Shown: one piece after another, positions 8,719-19,018 of the stretch | Layout of the letters: every line of letters begins with the position of its first letter | Numbering within the stretch: position 1 is the stretch's first letter | DNA from: Planctomycetota bacterium | GTDB lineage: Bacteria > Planctomycetota > Phycisphaerae > WQYP01 | Reading direction: 5' to 3' | DNA: 64,000 nt | Assembly: GCA_021818445.1 (NCBI GenBank) | Contig: JAKAEB010000009.1 | Coordinates: 1 to 64,000, forward strand | Made by a program: the position numbers and the translations under genes | The notes under the pieces: generated by a model | Databases searched by the model: none | Told to the model about the DNA's origin: nothing | What the model saw: the letters and a program-made list of their open reading frames with translations, nothing else

Positions 8719-9705
8719 ATGAAGTCGATTGTAATCGCCGGCGGTTCGGGTTTTCTTGGCCGCCGTCTGATCTCTCACTGGTTGAATCTGGGCTACGAGG
8801 TAACACTGCTTACCCGCTCGCCCCACGGGATGCCGAATGTCCGCGAATTGATCTGGGATGGCAGGACCGTCGGTGCCTGGGCCACCGCACTCAATGGATC
8901 TGCCGTCGTAATTAACCTCGCAGGCCGGTCGGTCAACTGCCGTTACCACGCCCGCAATCGGTCGCTGATTCTGGACTCACGCGTGGAGTCAACGCGCGCC
9001 ATCGGTAACGCGATAGCCCGGTGCCAGGTGCCGCCGCCCGTGTGGCTTAATGCGAGCACAGCAACCATCTACCGCCATACCTACGGTCCGCCTTGGAACG
9101 AAGAAGGCCTTATCGGCCCCGACGCCGCCGCCAAAGATGCCTTTTCAGTTCATGTAGCCACCGCTTGGGAAGCGGCCCTGAATGACAGCCTCACGCCGAG
9201 TACCCGCAAGGTTGCGCTGCGCACGTCGATGGTGCTGGGGTGTGCCAAAAACAGCGTGTTTCCCATGCTGCGGCGGCTCACACGCATGGGCCTCGGCGGT
9301 CGGATGGGCAGCGGACATCAATTCGTCTCATGGATACACGTAAGCGACTTCTGCCGCGCTGTTGATTGGATTATTGCGGATCGGGCCCTCTCCGGCCCGG
9401 TGAACGTGGCGGCACCCAATCCGGTCACCAACGCCGAACTCATGGCGACCATGCGGGCTGTATGTGGAATGCGATTCGGTCTACCGGCACCGGCGTGGCT
9501 GCTTGAAATAGGAGCCGTTTTCCTGCGTACCGAAACCGAACTTATCATTAAAAGCCGCCGCGTGATTCCCGCGAAGCTGCTGGCGGCCGGCTTTGCATTC
9601 AACTATACGGAACTGCGGCAAGCCTTGGAAAATCTCAATCAGCCGTCATCGGTCAAGACACCGTTAAAAGTTATAGACTCGGCAGAAAAGGCGGCACGAC
9701 GGTAA
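8719..9705 (+). CDS. TIGR01777-type NAD(P)-dependent epimerase
   Basis: A 328-residue short-chain dehydrogenase/reductase of the atypical TIGR01777 group. The N-terminus carries the Rossmann dinucleotide-binding motif GGSGFLGRRL. NLAGRSVNCRY follows at about residues 67-77, a family hallmark, and LNASTATIYRH occupies the active-site region. The C-terminal part, about residues 245-310, matches the DUF1731 domain. The group's substrate is not known. The gene is the last of the GbsR-controlled cluster, 29 bases after the membrane-protein gene, with GAGAAAGG upstream of the ATG. DCC-domain proteins and TIGR01777 epimerases are neighbours in other bacteria too, so a shared pathway is plausible. 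Confidence 0.88.
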   Translation: MKSIVIAGGSGFLGRRLISHWLNLGYEVTLLTRSPHGMPNVRELIWDGRTVGAWATALNGSAVVINLAGRSVNCRYHARNRSLILDSRVESTRAIGNAIARCQVPPPVWLNASTATIYRHTYGPPWNEEGLIGPDAAAKDAFSVHVATAWEAALNDSLTPSTRKVALRTSMVLGCAKNSVFPMLRRLTRMGLGGRMGSGHQFVSWIHVSDFCRAVDWIIADRALSGPVNVAAPNPVTNAELMATMRAVCGMRFGLPAPAWLLEIGAVFLRTETELIIKSRRVIPAKLLAAGFAFNYTELRQALENLNQPSSVKTPLKVIDSAEKAARR

Positions 9706-9878
9706 TTATTTTTACTCCGCCTCAGGTTGCAGTACTCTTCATCAACCGATTGGCGGCTTCCTCGGTGCGGGTCTGGTGTAACACGACGGAGCATTGGCAA
9801 AACGCCCCGTCCCCGTTCAATCTTCGCATCAAGTTGTGTTGCTTCAGTCGAAAACGGATGAACCGGCCGGTAGCTTAT

Positions 9879-10208
9879 CGGCATTCAATGGTGGAATTGA
9901 CTGCCGAGGTCTACACGCACCTTGGCATTACCGATGCCGCCGACGCCTTACAAGGGCTTTCATTGGCCACACTGCCAGCCGAGGGGCGGGCGCCCGGCAC
10001 CGACAATCTATCACCAACCAGTCTGCCAAGCCATGCACTAAATCATGCACCAAATCATGCACCACTAATGCACCAAACCCCATGTTTTTTGGTGCACTTT
10101 GGTGCACAATCACACAATAATAACTTAACAGATTATCCAACAGCCGAAAACGATAAAACCCCTATGGATACGCATGAAAACACTATGGATATTGATAATT
10201 TTAATACA
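9879..10208 (+). pseudogene. C-terminal remnant of a tyrosine integrase beside tRNA-Gly
   Basis: From RHSMVELTAEVYTHLGIT onward this frame is a close relative of the C-terminal part of the intact integrase at 37249-38688. The tyrosine nucleophile (VYTHLGI) and the long low-complexity tail rich in NHAP/HQTP are retained. The upstream 300 residues, including the catalytic arginine and histidine triad, are missing. The frame runs on into the tRNA-Gly gene and stops at 10268, just as the intact integrase reads through its att-proximal sequence. This is the residue of a second element that used tRNA-Gly as its attachment site. The rest of that element is deleted, and 9706-9878 shows nothing recognisable. 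Confidence 0.8.
10055..10075 (-). repeat. 21-bp repeat, copy 1 (candidate integrase arm-type site)
   Basis: Exact 21-base match, in inverted orientation, to 37559-37579 and 42097-42117. It contains two TGGTGCAT-type words. Further TGGTGCA words surround it in the integrase remnant. Its presence at both ends of the intact element suggests a recombinase arm site. Confidence 0.6.
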
Positions 10209-10279
10209 GCGGGCGATGGGACTCGAACCCACAACAGCCAGCTTGGAAGGCTGGCACTCTGCCATTGAGTTACGCCCGC
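10208..10279 (-). tRNA. tRNA-Gly (TCC)
   Basis: Read on the minus strand, a full cloverleaf is present: acceptor GCGGGCG paired with CGCCCGC, D arm, anticodon arm CCAGC-CTTCCAA-GCTGG giving anticodon TCC, T arm with GGTTCGAGTCCC, and U as discriminator. CCA is not encoded. The last 22 bases of the gene plus 25 flanking bases recur at 37404-37451 inside the mobile element with one mismatch. This tRNA was therefore the attachment site of an integrase relative. Confidence 0.95.
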
Positions 10280-10711
10280 GTCGGCCCGGCATTATAACCG
10301 CTTTGGTTCTTTTGGTGAAAGCCTCGGGTGCAGGCCCCCAACCGGTCCATCTCACAACTTCCGGGCGGAGAGTCTTTCGCCCGGAAGTTGCGGAGCGGCT
10401 TCCCCGGCGTATTATCATTTATCCGATACGCTCTGATCGCCGCCTCTCGATGCCCACCAGAATCCATGCCGTCTTAGTCCCTCTTATTGTTCAGACAGGC
10501 TCCCAGGGTTGCAAGGTGTTTGGCGATATTATTGGCGTTCGGAAAGTAGCGGATACGCGATGTGACCAAGAGTCGTCATATGGTTTGCCACATCTACCAG
10601 AGTGCGAACAAAAAGGGGCGTGCGACTGCCATTCTGCAACCGCACGCCCTTGGAATCCGTGCCCATTCGGGGCGGAGAATCCCGGCTGTCATTGCCGCAT
10701 CCCGCCGGGGC
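10280..10711. other. Gene-free stretch with hairpin and truncated dispersed repeat
   Basis: Between tRNA-Gly and ahcY I see no gene. It holds a perfect 13-bp hairpin at 10355-10390 (CAACTTCCGGGCG, 10-base loop, and its complement) without a following T-run. It also holds a copy of a dispersed repeat at 10387-10503. The remainder to 10711 shows no recognisable feature. Confidence 0.6.
10387..10503. repeat. Truncated copy of dispersed MITE-like repeat
   Basis: About 115 bases align with 51345-51457 at roughly three quarters identity by eye, sharing CGGCTTCCCCGG, ATCCATGCCGTC and the end ACAGGC-CCC. The left end present in the 51195-51457 copy is missing here, so this copy is truncated next to the tRNA gene. 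Confidence 0.6.
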
Positions 10712-12001
<1,290 letters not shown>

Positions 12002-12034
12002 CTAGCCGATTCGTCGGCCATCGGTTTCCACGAG

Positions 12035-13036
12035 TTACAAAGCCGCGGCTTGCGACCTGCTCCCTCGCATGACAAAAATATCCGGCACACGTATGCCGGT
12101 GTCTTTCAATACTCTGGTGCGGGCGGGTAAGGATCGCCAATGATTGAACCCAAAGCCCGCCGCCACCAACTGCTGCTGGAGTTCCTGCGGCTTGAAGCCC
12201 ATCCAGCGATGCCCCATTTTTTCCCGGAAGTAGTCAATCTGATGCGGAAGCAGATCAATAATTAATACAAAACCGCCCGGCCGGATGATGCGTTGCAGTT
12301 CCCGCAGGGCATGCGGAATGTCCTCAACATGGTGCAGCACCAGGCAGGCGATGGCGACCTGCACGCTTTCGTCAGGTAAAGGAATCTGTTCCATTGATCC
12401 CGCCAGCAGTTCAACATTAGTGCATCCACTGCTGGTGATTCGTTCCCGCGCAGCGTTAAGCATGGCGGGTGATGGTTCAACGGCGAAGACACGCCTTACA
12501 TGTGGGGCCAGATCGACACACAGCGATGCGGTACCAGCGCCAATATCGGCCATCACCCAATGCGGATCAAGAGCGGCAAGCATGGCCTGATACTGAAATG
12601 TATCGCCAAACCATCGACCGCGAATGGTATCCCACTCCGGTGCGGTAGCGGCGAAGATATCATCATCCTGCCGCTGGGCCAGAATTTTGTTCAGCCGCGT
12701 CAAATCCGCCTGCAACTGGTCGTCATGGTGCAGCACCTTGCGTGACACAGTGCGCAATTCCCCCAAGCCCGGCGTCCGGCGGGTGGAGTGGGGGCGATAA
12801 AGAATGGCCGTCCCTTGGCGGCGGGCCTCAATCAGGTCCGATTCCAGCAGTGTCTTGAGATGCCGCGATATGGTGGATTGTGGCATTTTAAGTGCATCGG
12901 ATAGTTCACCCACGCGCAGGGGGGAACGTCCGGCTGATTCCATCAGTTGTAAAATGCGGATGCGCACCGGATCGGCCATAATGCGCAGCACGCGTACCCA
13001 TTGGTCGATTGAACTGGCGCTATCCGATGCGGGCAT
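12035..13036 (-). CDS. ArsR-family regulator fused to SAM-dependent methyltransferase domain (SahR-like)
   Basis: A 333-residue protein. Residues 1-100 form an ArsR/SmtB winged helix (LRIMADPVRIRILQLM, MPQSTISRHLKTLLESDLI). It lacks the cysteine metal-site box ELCVCDL of metal sensors. Residues about 140-290 form a class I methyltransferase fold with motif I (MADIGAGTASLCVDLA) and post-motif LVLHHVEDIPHALRELQRIIRPGG. It is upstream of ahcY on the same strand and near metH. SahR, an ArsR-type SAH-responsive repressor of methionine-cycle genes described in Proteobacteria, is the nearest known model. I infer that the methyltransferase fold senses SAM or SAH rather than, or besides, catalysing methylation. 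Confidence 0.8.
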   Translation of the reverse strand: MPASDSASSIDQWVRVLRIMADPVRIRILQLMESAGRSPLRVGELSDALKMPQSTISRHLKTLLESDLIEARRQGTAILYRPHSTRRTPGLGELRTVSRKVLHHDDQLQADLTRLNKILAQRQDDDIFAATAPEWDTIRGRWFGDTFQYQAMLAALDPHWVMADIGAGTASLCVDLAPHVRRVFAVEPSPAMLNAARERITSSGCTNVELLAGSMEQIPLPDESVQVAIACLVLHHVEDIPHALRELQRIIRPGGFVLIIDLLPHQIDYFREKMGHRWMGFKPQELQQQLVAAGFGFNHWRSLPARTRVLKDTGIRVPDIFVMRGSRSQAAAL

Positions 13037-13063
13037 TGGGTATATTCCGTTTGAACAATCCGT

Positions 13064-13075
13064 CTATCCGGATAG
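13064..13075. promoter_or_regulatory. Candidate operator palindrome upstream of the ArsR-methyltransferase gene
   Basis: The perfect 12-bp palindrome CTATCCGGATAG lies 27 bases upstream of the regulator's start codon, in the region shared with divergent manA. Position and symmetry suit an autoregulatory site. I could not find a second copy before metH, so assignment is tentative. Confidence 0.35.
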
Positions 13076-13094
13076 AATGATATTGAGTAAGTGG

Positions 13095-13128
13095 CGTGGT
13101 GGCAAGCGTGGTGGCAAGCGTGGTGGCC
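13095..13128. repeat. Short tandem repeat, 12-bp unit
   Basis: The unit CGTGGTGGCAAG occurs at 13095-13106 and 13107-13118, followed by a partial third copy to 13128. It lies in the manA / ArsR-methyltransferase intergenic region. Confidence 0.8.
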
Positions 13129-13309
13129 AATGGGATGCTCAACAGATGGGGTTGAAGCATAGACGTTACCTGTTGCCATCCAGATGGGCGATAAATGGTT
13201 AACTTGCGCATACACTTATAGGTTGACGAAAGGCGCTTTGATGCCGAGGTCGGTTGGGGCGCCTTCGCAAAGTGATGCTATTATAAAAAGGACGGGCTAG
13301 AACAAGATT

Positions 13310-14386
13310 ATGGCGTATCCGCTTAAATTTGAACCAATCTTACAGCCAAGGATTTGGGGGGGCGACCGGCTGCGGCGCGTATTAGGCAAGCCGGTGCCAA
13401 GCAGAGGGGGCCAAACCAAATGGGGCGAATCCTGGGAACTTGCGGATTTGCCGCCCGGTTCCGTCAAGGCCGACTCTATCGGTGCTGACAGCAATGGTGC
13501 GTTAAGTAGCCTCGTCGCCAATGGTCAATGGGCGGGCAAGTCTTTACGCGATATTCTTACACAGCATGGAAGCGACTATTTACCGGGTCGCAGTGATATG
13601 CATTATCCCTTGCTGGTGAAATTTCTGGATGCACGCGAAAACCTCTCGGTGCAGGTGCATCCAACGGCTGAATATACCCGCGCCCATCCGGGCACCCACC
13701 TTAAGACGGAAGCGTGGTATGTTATCAATGCCGTCCCCGGTGCCAAAATCTACAAAGGCCTGTTGCCGGGCACGACACGCCCTCAATTTGAAAGCGCGAT
13801 ACGAACCGGAAAGGTGGCCGACCTGTTGCAAAGTTTCCCCGCACGGGAAGGTGACTGCCATTTTTTACCGTCGGGAACGATTCACGCTTTGGGTGCCGGT
13901 GTGCTGGTGGCGGAGGTGCAGACACCCAGCGATACCACCTTTCGCATATTTGATTGGAACAGGCTTGGGCCGGATGGCAAACCACGCGCCATGCACATCG
14001 AGGAAGCATTGGAGGTGGTTAAGTTTGAAACGCCGACCGACGCGCGGCAACCTGTCGCTTTACGCAGTCGCCAACATGAAGATTTACTCGTGCGCGAACT
14101 GGTGCAATGCGAATATTTCAATTTAACCAGAATCGAATTTGCCGAGGGATCGGTCCTGTTGCCCCCGGCCGTGCTGGACAATCAGTCGCAGGTTTGGATT
14201 GTTTTGGCCGGGCAGGCGGTACTGGACTGGGCCGGTCAGGGTGGCGTGGCGATTGCACCGGGTGATACCGTTTTACTGCCCGCCGCATTGCCCGATGCGC
14301 AACGAACCTACATGCGGGTGGTGAGTCCGTGTGCGGTGCTGGCCGCCCGGCTACCGGCCAATAAAACGTCAAGTGAGGCAAATTAA
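13310..14386 (+). CDS. manA: Mannose-6-phosphate isomerase, class I
   Basis: A 358-residue cupin metalloenzyme interconverting mannose 6-phosphate and fructose 6-phosphate. The zinc-site motifs are visible in order: QVHPT near residue 113, KTEAWYVI near 130 and the family signature FLPSGTIHALGAG near 185. The C-terminal cupin half (residues about 265-350) is present, so the protein is full length for the short bacterial form. ATG at 13310; the nearest purine-rich sequence AAAAGGACGGG is rather far upstream, so the start is slightly uncertain. It is followed after three bases by the pseudouridine synthase gene, so the two are probably cotranscribed. Confidence 0.95.
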   Translation: MAYPLKFEPILQPRIWGGDRLRRVLGKPVPSRGGQTKWGESWELADLPPGSVKADSIGADSNGALSSLVANGQWAGKSLRDILTQHGSDYLPGRSDMHYPLLVKFLDARENLSVQVHPTAEYTRAHPGTHLKTEAWYVINAVPGAKIYKGLLPGTTRPQFESAIRTGKVADLLQSFPAREGDCHFLPSGTIHALGAGVLVAEVQTPSDTTFRIFDWNRLGPDGKPRAMHIEEALEVVKFETPTDARQPVALRSRQHEDLLVRELVQCEYFNLTRIEFAEGSVLLPPAVLDNQSQVWIVLAGQAVLDWAGQGGVAIAPGDTVLLPAALPDAQRTYMRVVSPCAVLAARLPANKTSSEAN

Positions 14387-14389
14387 TCG

Positions 14390-15319
14390 ATGCAGGTGCG
14401 TCTACAAAAATTTATGGCGGACTGCGGCATCGCATCCCGTCGTCACAGCGAGGAACTTATACGCGACGGACAGGTGCGGGTGAATGGCATCGTCAAGATG
14501 GAATTGCCCATTTTGATAGATACTGATCACGACCAGGTGACTGTTGGCGATAAACTGCTTGAACCAATCCGGCCGGAAAAACCTGTGCATGTGCTGCTCT
14601 ACAAGCCACGCGGTATTTTGGTAACACGCCAGGATCAAGCCGGTCGCAAGACGGTTTTTGACCTTGTAAAGCCCATCCCACAGAGGCTGTTTCCGGTGGG
14701 GCGGCTGGATATGGACTCGCGCGGTCTGCTGCTGATGACCAACGATGGAGAGTTGGCCAATCGCTTAACCCATCCAAGTTACGGGGTAGAGAAACTTTAT
14801 ATTGTCACCGTAGACGGAAAAATGAGCGCCGCGGCCATTGAAAAAATCCGCAAGGGTGCGTGGCTTGGCCCTGCCGGTCGCGGTAAGGCCGTTCGCACTG
14901 AAGGACTCAAAATTAAGCTCATCAGCAGCGACCGGCAATTTACCACGCTGGAAGTCCGTCTATCCGAGGCACGAAATAGGGAAATTCGTCGTGTGCTGGC
15001 GCGGGCTGGTTTTCGTGTGCGCGATTTATGTCGTGCGGCAATCGCGCAAAAATTAACGATAAAAGGCCTCTCACCCGGCGAATTTCGATTTCTCACCGAT
15101 GCCGAGGTAGCGTGGCTGCGGCATGCCAGTTCACGTGAATACCGCGAGCAAAAACGCAATGCCTCGCAGCAGTGGTTTGAGCGTAAAGAAATGGAAAAGG
15201 AGCGGCGGCGGCTGTCGAATGCGGGTGCTAAAAGCGAACCGCAGCGTAAAACCCTGCCCGCCAAGGCAAAAACCCGGGCTGGCAAACAGCGACCGCGCAA
15301 ACCCGCCCGCCGATGGTAA
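14390..15319 (+). CDS. RluB/RsuA-family 23S/16S rRNA pseudouridine synthase
   Basis: A 309-residue RNA-modifying enzyme. An S4 RNA-binding domain at the N-terminus (LQKFMADCGIASRRHSEELI) precedes the catalytic domain, which holds the RsuA/RluB signature VGRLDMDSRGLLLMTNDG with the catalytic aspartate near residue 107. The C-terminal 60 residues are very basic (KTLPAKAKTRAGKQRPRKP), a tail common in RluB-type enzymes. Domain order fits RluB more than RsuA, but the exact rRNA target cannot be read. It starts four bases after manA ends and is followed by metH after 18 bases, so manA, this gene and metH form a tight run on one strand. Confidence 0.92.
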   Translation: MQVRLQKFMADCGIASRRHSEELIRDGQVRVNGIVKMELPILIDTDHDQVTVGDKLLEPIRPEKPVHVLLYKPRGILVTRQDQAGRKTVFDLVKPIPQRLFPVGRLDMDSRGLLLMTNDGELANRLTHPSYGVEKLYIVTVDGKMSAAAIEKIRKGAWLGPAGRGKAVRTEGLKIKLISSDRQFTTLEVRLSEARNREIRRVLARAGFRVRDLCRAAIAQKLTIKGLSPGEFRFLTDAEVAWLRHASSREYREQKRNASQQWFERKEMEKERRRLSNAGAKSEPQRKTLPAKAKTRAGKQRPRKPARRW

Positions 15320-15337
15320 ACGAGGGATATTCAACCC

Positions 15338-18300
15338 ATGATCAGTGCATCACCACCAATTAAGACCTCTTTCTCCGGGACGGCCGACGCACCGGCCGCG
15401 GTGCCACGGAGCGGAGGGAGCAGTTCTCCGTTTCTGGAATTATTGCAGCGTCGCATCATGCTTTTTGATGGTGGCCTGGGCACGCAGATATTTGAAGCCA
15501 ATCTGCAACTATCCGATTTTTGGAATCTGGAAAATTGCCCCGAAGTGCTTGTGCTCAGTCGTCCGGATGTCATTGAAGGCATCCACGCATCATATTACGC
15601 GGCGGGCAGTCATACGGTGGAGACCGACACCTTTGGTGCCAGTAAAATTGTATTGGCGGAATTTGATCTCCAGGACCGCTGCCGTGAAATTAACCGCTTG
15701 GCGGCTCAAATTGCCCGCCGCGCAGCCGATGCAGCCCGTACACCGCAGCAGCCGCGATTTGTCGCCGGTTCCATCGGCCCCGGTACCAAGGCTATAACGC
15801 TTGGCAACACCACATTTGATGTCATGCACGATTCGTACTATGAACAGGTCATCGGCTTGCTCGAGGGCGGCGTGGATGTCATATTAATTGAAACCTGCTT
15901 TGACCTGCTTCAGGCCAAAGTCGCGGTGATCGCCGCCATCGACGCCATGCGCGAAGCGCACATTCAGGTTCCCATCATGGTGCAGGTGACGATGGAGACG
16001 GTCGGCACCATGCTTCTCGGTACCGAGATGCCGGCGGTAATCACCACGCTTGAGGCTTTGCCGGTGGATGTAATCGGGATGAACTGCGCCACCGGGCCGG
16101 AATTAATGCGTCAGCACGTTGAGGTGCTCAGCCGCACATGCACGCGGTTTTTGTCCGTTCAGCCCAATGCCGGTTTGCCCGTCCAGCACGAGGGACGCAC
16201 GCATTTTCCCCTCGGTCCGGCCGAGTTGGCACAGGCCCATGTGGATTTCATCCGCGAGTTTGGAGTCAATATCGTTGGCGGGTGCTGTGGCACCACCCCG
16301 GCCCACATAAAAGCGGTCGCGGAGGCCATTGCGAAGCTTGAACCCGCTCATCGTGATGCCTTTGCCCGCAAGCCCGATGCCCAGCACAGCGCGGTGTCGT
16401 CGCTCTATTCGTCGGTCGATGCGCGGCAGGATAATTCCATCCTGATTATTGGTGAGCGCACCAACACCAATGGCAGTAAAAAATTTAAAGAAGCATTGCT
16501 CGCCGAGGATTGGGACACACTCGTCGCCATGGGACGTGAGCAGGTGAGAGAGTCCTCGCACGTTATTGATGTGTGTGTTGATTATGTGGGACGTGATGGC
16601 GTACCGGATATGCGCGGCGTGGTGCAGCGGTTCGCCAAGGAAGTCACGGCCCCATTGATGATTGACTCAACTCAGTTGGATGTGGTTGAAGCCGGATTAC
16701 AGGCGGCACCGGGCAAGTGCATTGTCAATTCCATCAATTTGGAGGAGGGCGAGGAAAAACTTGCCAAAATGGCGACGCTTCTTCGTCGATACGGCGCGGC
16801 GGTAGTGGCCGGAACGATTGATGAAGATAAAACCGAGGCGATGGCGAAGACCGCCGACCGCAAATTGCAGATTGCCGAACGGCTGTATGATTTATTGGTA
16901 AATAAGTACGGCATCCCGGAAACAGACATCTACTTTGACCCGCTGATTTTCCCCATCGTCACCGGTCAGGATGAGGTGCGGCGGCTGGCTGTTGAAACGA
17001 TCGATGGAATTGCCGCCATCGCCAGACGGTTTCCCAACTGCCACACCACGCTTGGTCTCTCCAATGTCTCCTTTGGGCTTAAACCATATGCACGCCTGGT
17101 GATCAACAGCGCATTTTTCAGTGAATGTGTCAAAGCGGGGCTTACTTCCGCTATTGTGCATTCCAGTAAAATATTGCCGGAAAACCGCATTGATCCCGAG
17201 CATTACCGCTGGGCGCTCGATTTGATTTATGATCGCCGGACCGACGATTACAATCCGCTGGGTCTGCTCAGCACGCTTGGCGCACCGCAAAAAGACGTCG
17301 CCGCAGAAGAAAATCTTCCACTGGAGGAAAAACTCCAGCGCCACATCATCGACGGCAACAAGCAGTTGCTTTCGGACCATCTCAAAGAGGCGTTGGAAAA
17401 ATATCCCGCTCTCACGATTATTAATGATTATCTGTTGGCCGGCATGAAAACAGTCGGCGAACTTTTCGGATCGGGAAAAATGCAGTTGCCCTTTGTGCTT
17501 CAAAGCGCCGAGGTGATGAAAGCCGCCGTCGCATTTCTGCAGCCTTTCATGCCCAAAGCTGAAGGATCAACCCGGGGTACATTGGTGCTGGCCACCGTTC
17601 GCGGGGACGTGCACGATATCGGTAAAAATCTGGTGGATATCATTCTTTCCAATAATGGCTTTAAGGTGCACAACCTCGGCATCAAGCAGCCTATTACCAA
17701 CGTGATTGAAGCGGCAAAAAAATACAACGCCGACGCCATCGGACTTTCGGGCTTGCTGGTTAAATCCACCTTGGTGATGAAGGATGATCTCGTCGAGCTT
17801 AATCGTCTTGGGATCAAAACGCCCGTGATCTTAGGCGGTGCGGCGTTGACGCGATCGTATGTCGAGGCGGATCTCCGCAAAATTTACACCGGCCCGCTCT
17901 TTTACGGTAAAGATGCCTTTGAGGGCTTGCGGATCATGGATCATGTCGGCACCGGCAAACTGCTGGAGATATTGGTTGCCACCGGCGAAGACCCGGATAC
18001 CGCCAGGCGGCGCGTCAGTGGGCAGGTCACCGCGCCGACAGTGGCGGTCCCAGCGCCTCCAATGGCAGCGCCACAGCGACGGGACCCAATCGGCATCAGA
18101 GCCGATGCTCCCATCCCGCCAGCCCCATTCTGGGGCGTGCGGGTGGTCAGCGACATCCCGGTTGAAAGTATCTTCCCCTATATCGACGAGGTGGCTCTTT
18201 TTCGCGGACAATGGCAATTCAAAAGTGGTACCATGCCCCGCGACGAATTCCGCCGCTGGACTCAGGAACACGTCCAGCCAATTTTCAGGCGCATTAAGGA

Positions 18301-18907
18301 AAAGTCCGTGGAGATGAGGCTGTTTGCGCCGCAGGTCGTCTACGGATATTTTCACGCTCAGGCGGAGAATGATGATCTGATTGTCTACCGTGATGATGCC
18401 AGAACCGAATGGCTCCGCTTTCAATTTCCGCGCCAGGCAAACCGCAAATTCTGGTGCCTGAGCGATTTCATCGCACCTAAGGCCAGCGGCAAAATGGATG
18501 TGCTTCCGGTGATGTGTGTGACGGCCGGTCACGCCATTACGCCGTTTGAAAAGCAGCTCTTTGAAAAAGGCGAATTTACCGAATATTTATATTTTCATGG
18601 TATCGGTGTCCAGATTGCCGAGGCTCTGGCGGAGATGTGGCATAAGCGGATTCGACAGGAACTCGGCATCGCCAGTCAGGACGGTGCGACGATGCGCGAT
18701 CTATTTGCGTGTCATTATCGCGGCTGCCGTTACAGCTTTGGCTATCCCGCATGCCCGAACTTGCAGGACCAGGAAAAGCTCTTCGCATTGCTCGACCCGG
18801 CACGGATCGGCTGCACCCTGTCGGAAAACTGGATGATCCAGCCCGAACAATCAACATCCGCTTTGGTGATGCATCATCCTGATGCACGCTACTTCAATGT
18901 CGATTAG
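15338..18907 (+). CDS. metH: Cobalamin-dependent methionine synthase
   Basis: A full-length 1189-residue MetH that transfers methyl from methyl-tetrahydrofolate through cobalamin to homocysteine. Modules in order: homocysteine-binding barrel (residues about 30-350, zinc cysteines in MNCATGPE near 250 and GGCCGTTPAH near 312), pterin-binding barrel (about 365-650, GERTNTNGSKKF at its start), and cobalamin cap and Rossmann domain (about 670-890, DVHDIGKN near 756 with the cobalt-ligand histidine). The activation domain (about 940-1189) has the SAM-contacting RGCRYSFGYPACP. It starts 18 bases after the rluB-type gene, leaving no room for a cobalamin riboswitch directly upstream. It closes the methionine cycle with ahcY. 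Confidence 0.98.
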   Translation: MISASPPIKTSFSGTADAPAAVPRSGGSSSPFLELLQRRIMLFDGGLGTQIFEANLQLSDFWNLENCPEVLVLSRPDVIEGIHASYYAAGSHTVETDTFGASKIVLAEFDLQDRCREINRLAAQIARRAADAARTPQQPRFVAGSIGPGTKAITLGNTTFDVMHDSYYEQVIGLLEGGVDVILIETCFDLLQAKVAVIAAIDAMREAHIQVPIMVQVTMETVGTMLLGTEMPAVITTLEALPVDVIGMNCATGPELMRQHVEVLSRTCTRFLSVQPNAGLPVQHEGRTHFPLGPAELAQAHVDFIREFGVNIVGGCCGTTPAHIKAVAEAIAKLEPAHRDAFARKPDAQHSAVSSLYSSVDARQDNSILIIGERTNTNGSKKFKEALLAEDWDTLVAMGREQVRESSHVIDVCVDYVGRDGVPDMRGVVQRFAKEVTAPLMIDSTQLDVVEAGLQAAPGKCIVNSINLEEGEEKLAKMATLLRRYGAAVVAGTIDEDKTEAMAKTADRKLQIAERLYDLLVNKYGIPETDIYFDPLIFPIVTGQDEVRRLAVETIDGIAAIARRFPNCHTTLGLSNVSFGLKPYARLVINSAFFSECVKAGLTSAIVHSSKILPENRIDPEHYRWALDLIYDRRTDDYNPLGLLSTLGAPQKDVAAEENLPLEEKLQRHIIDGNKQLLSDHLKEALEKYPALTIINDYLLAGMKTVGELFGSGKMQLPFVLQSAEVMKAAVAFLQPFMPKAEGSTRGTLVLATVRGDVHDIGKNLVDIILSNNGFKVHNLGIKQPITNVIEAAKKYNADAIGLSGLLVKSTLVMKDDLVELNRLGIKTPVILGGAALTRSYVEADLRKIYTGPLFYGKDAFEGLRIMDHVGTGKLLEILVATGEDPDTARRRVSGQVTAPTVAVPAPPMAAPQRRDPIGIRADAPIPPAPFWGVRVVSDIPVESIFPYIDEVALFRGQWQFKSGTMPRDEFRRWTQEHVQPIFRRIKEKSVEMRLFAPQVVYGYFHAQAENDDLIVYRDDARTEWLRFQFPRQANRKFWCLSDFIAPKASGKMDVLPVMCVTAGHAITPFEKQLFEKGEFTEYLYFHGIGVQIAEALAEMWHKRIRQELGIASQDGATMRDLFACHYRGCRYSFGYPACPNLQDQEKLFALLDPARIGCTLSENWMIQPEQSTSALVMHHPDARYFNVD

Positions 18908-19018
18908 TCGAGAGCCGCGCCGGTTTGGCGACCCATGAGATTTGGATATAAACTGCCTTTCGGCAGTTCATAACGGCCGTTGCCTCTTGAGTGACTGCCG
19001 CCCAGGCAGGAGACAGCG

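Noticed and set aside
9750-9878. N-terminal part of the reading frame leading into the integrase remnant
   Set aside because: It does not resemble the integrase or any other protein; similarity begins abruptly at 9879.
15320-15337. Cobalamin or SAM riboswitch before metH
   Set aside because: Only 18 bases separate metH from the upstream gene, and no riboswitch-like fold was seen before ahcY either.
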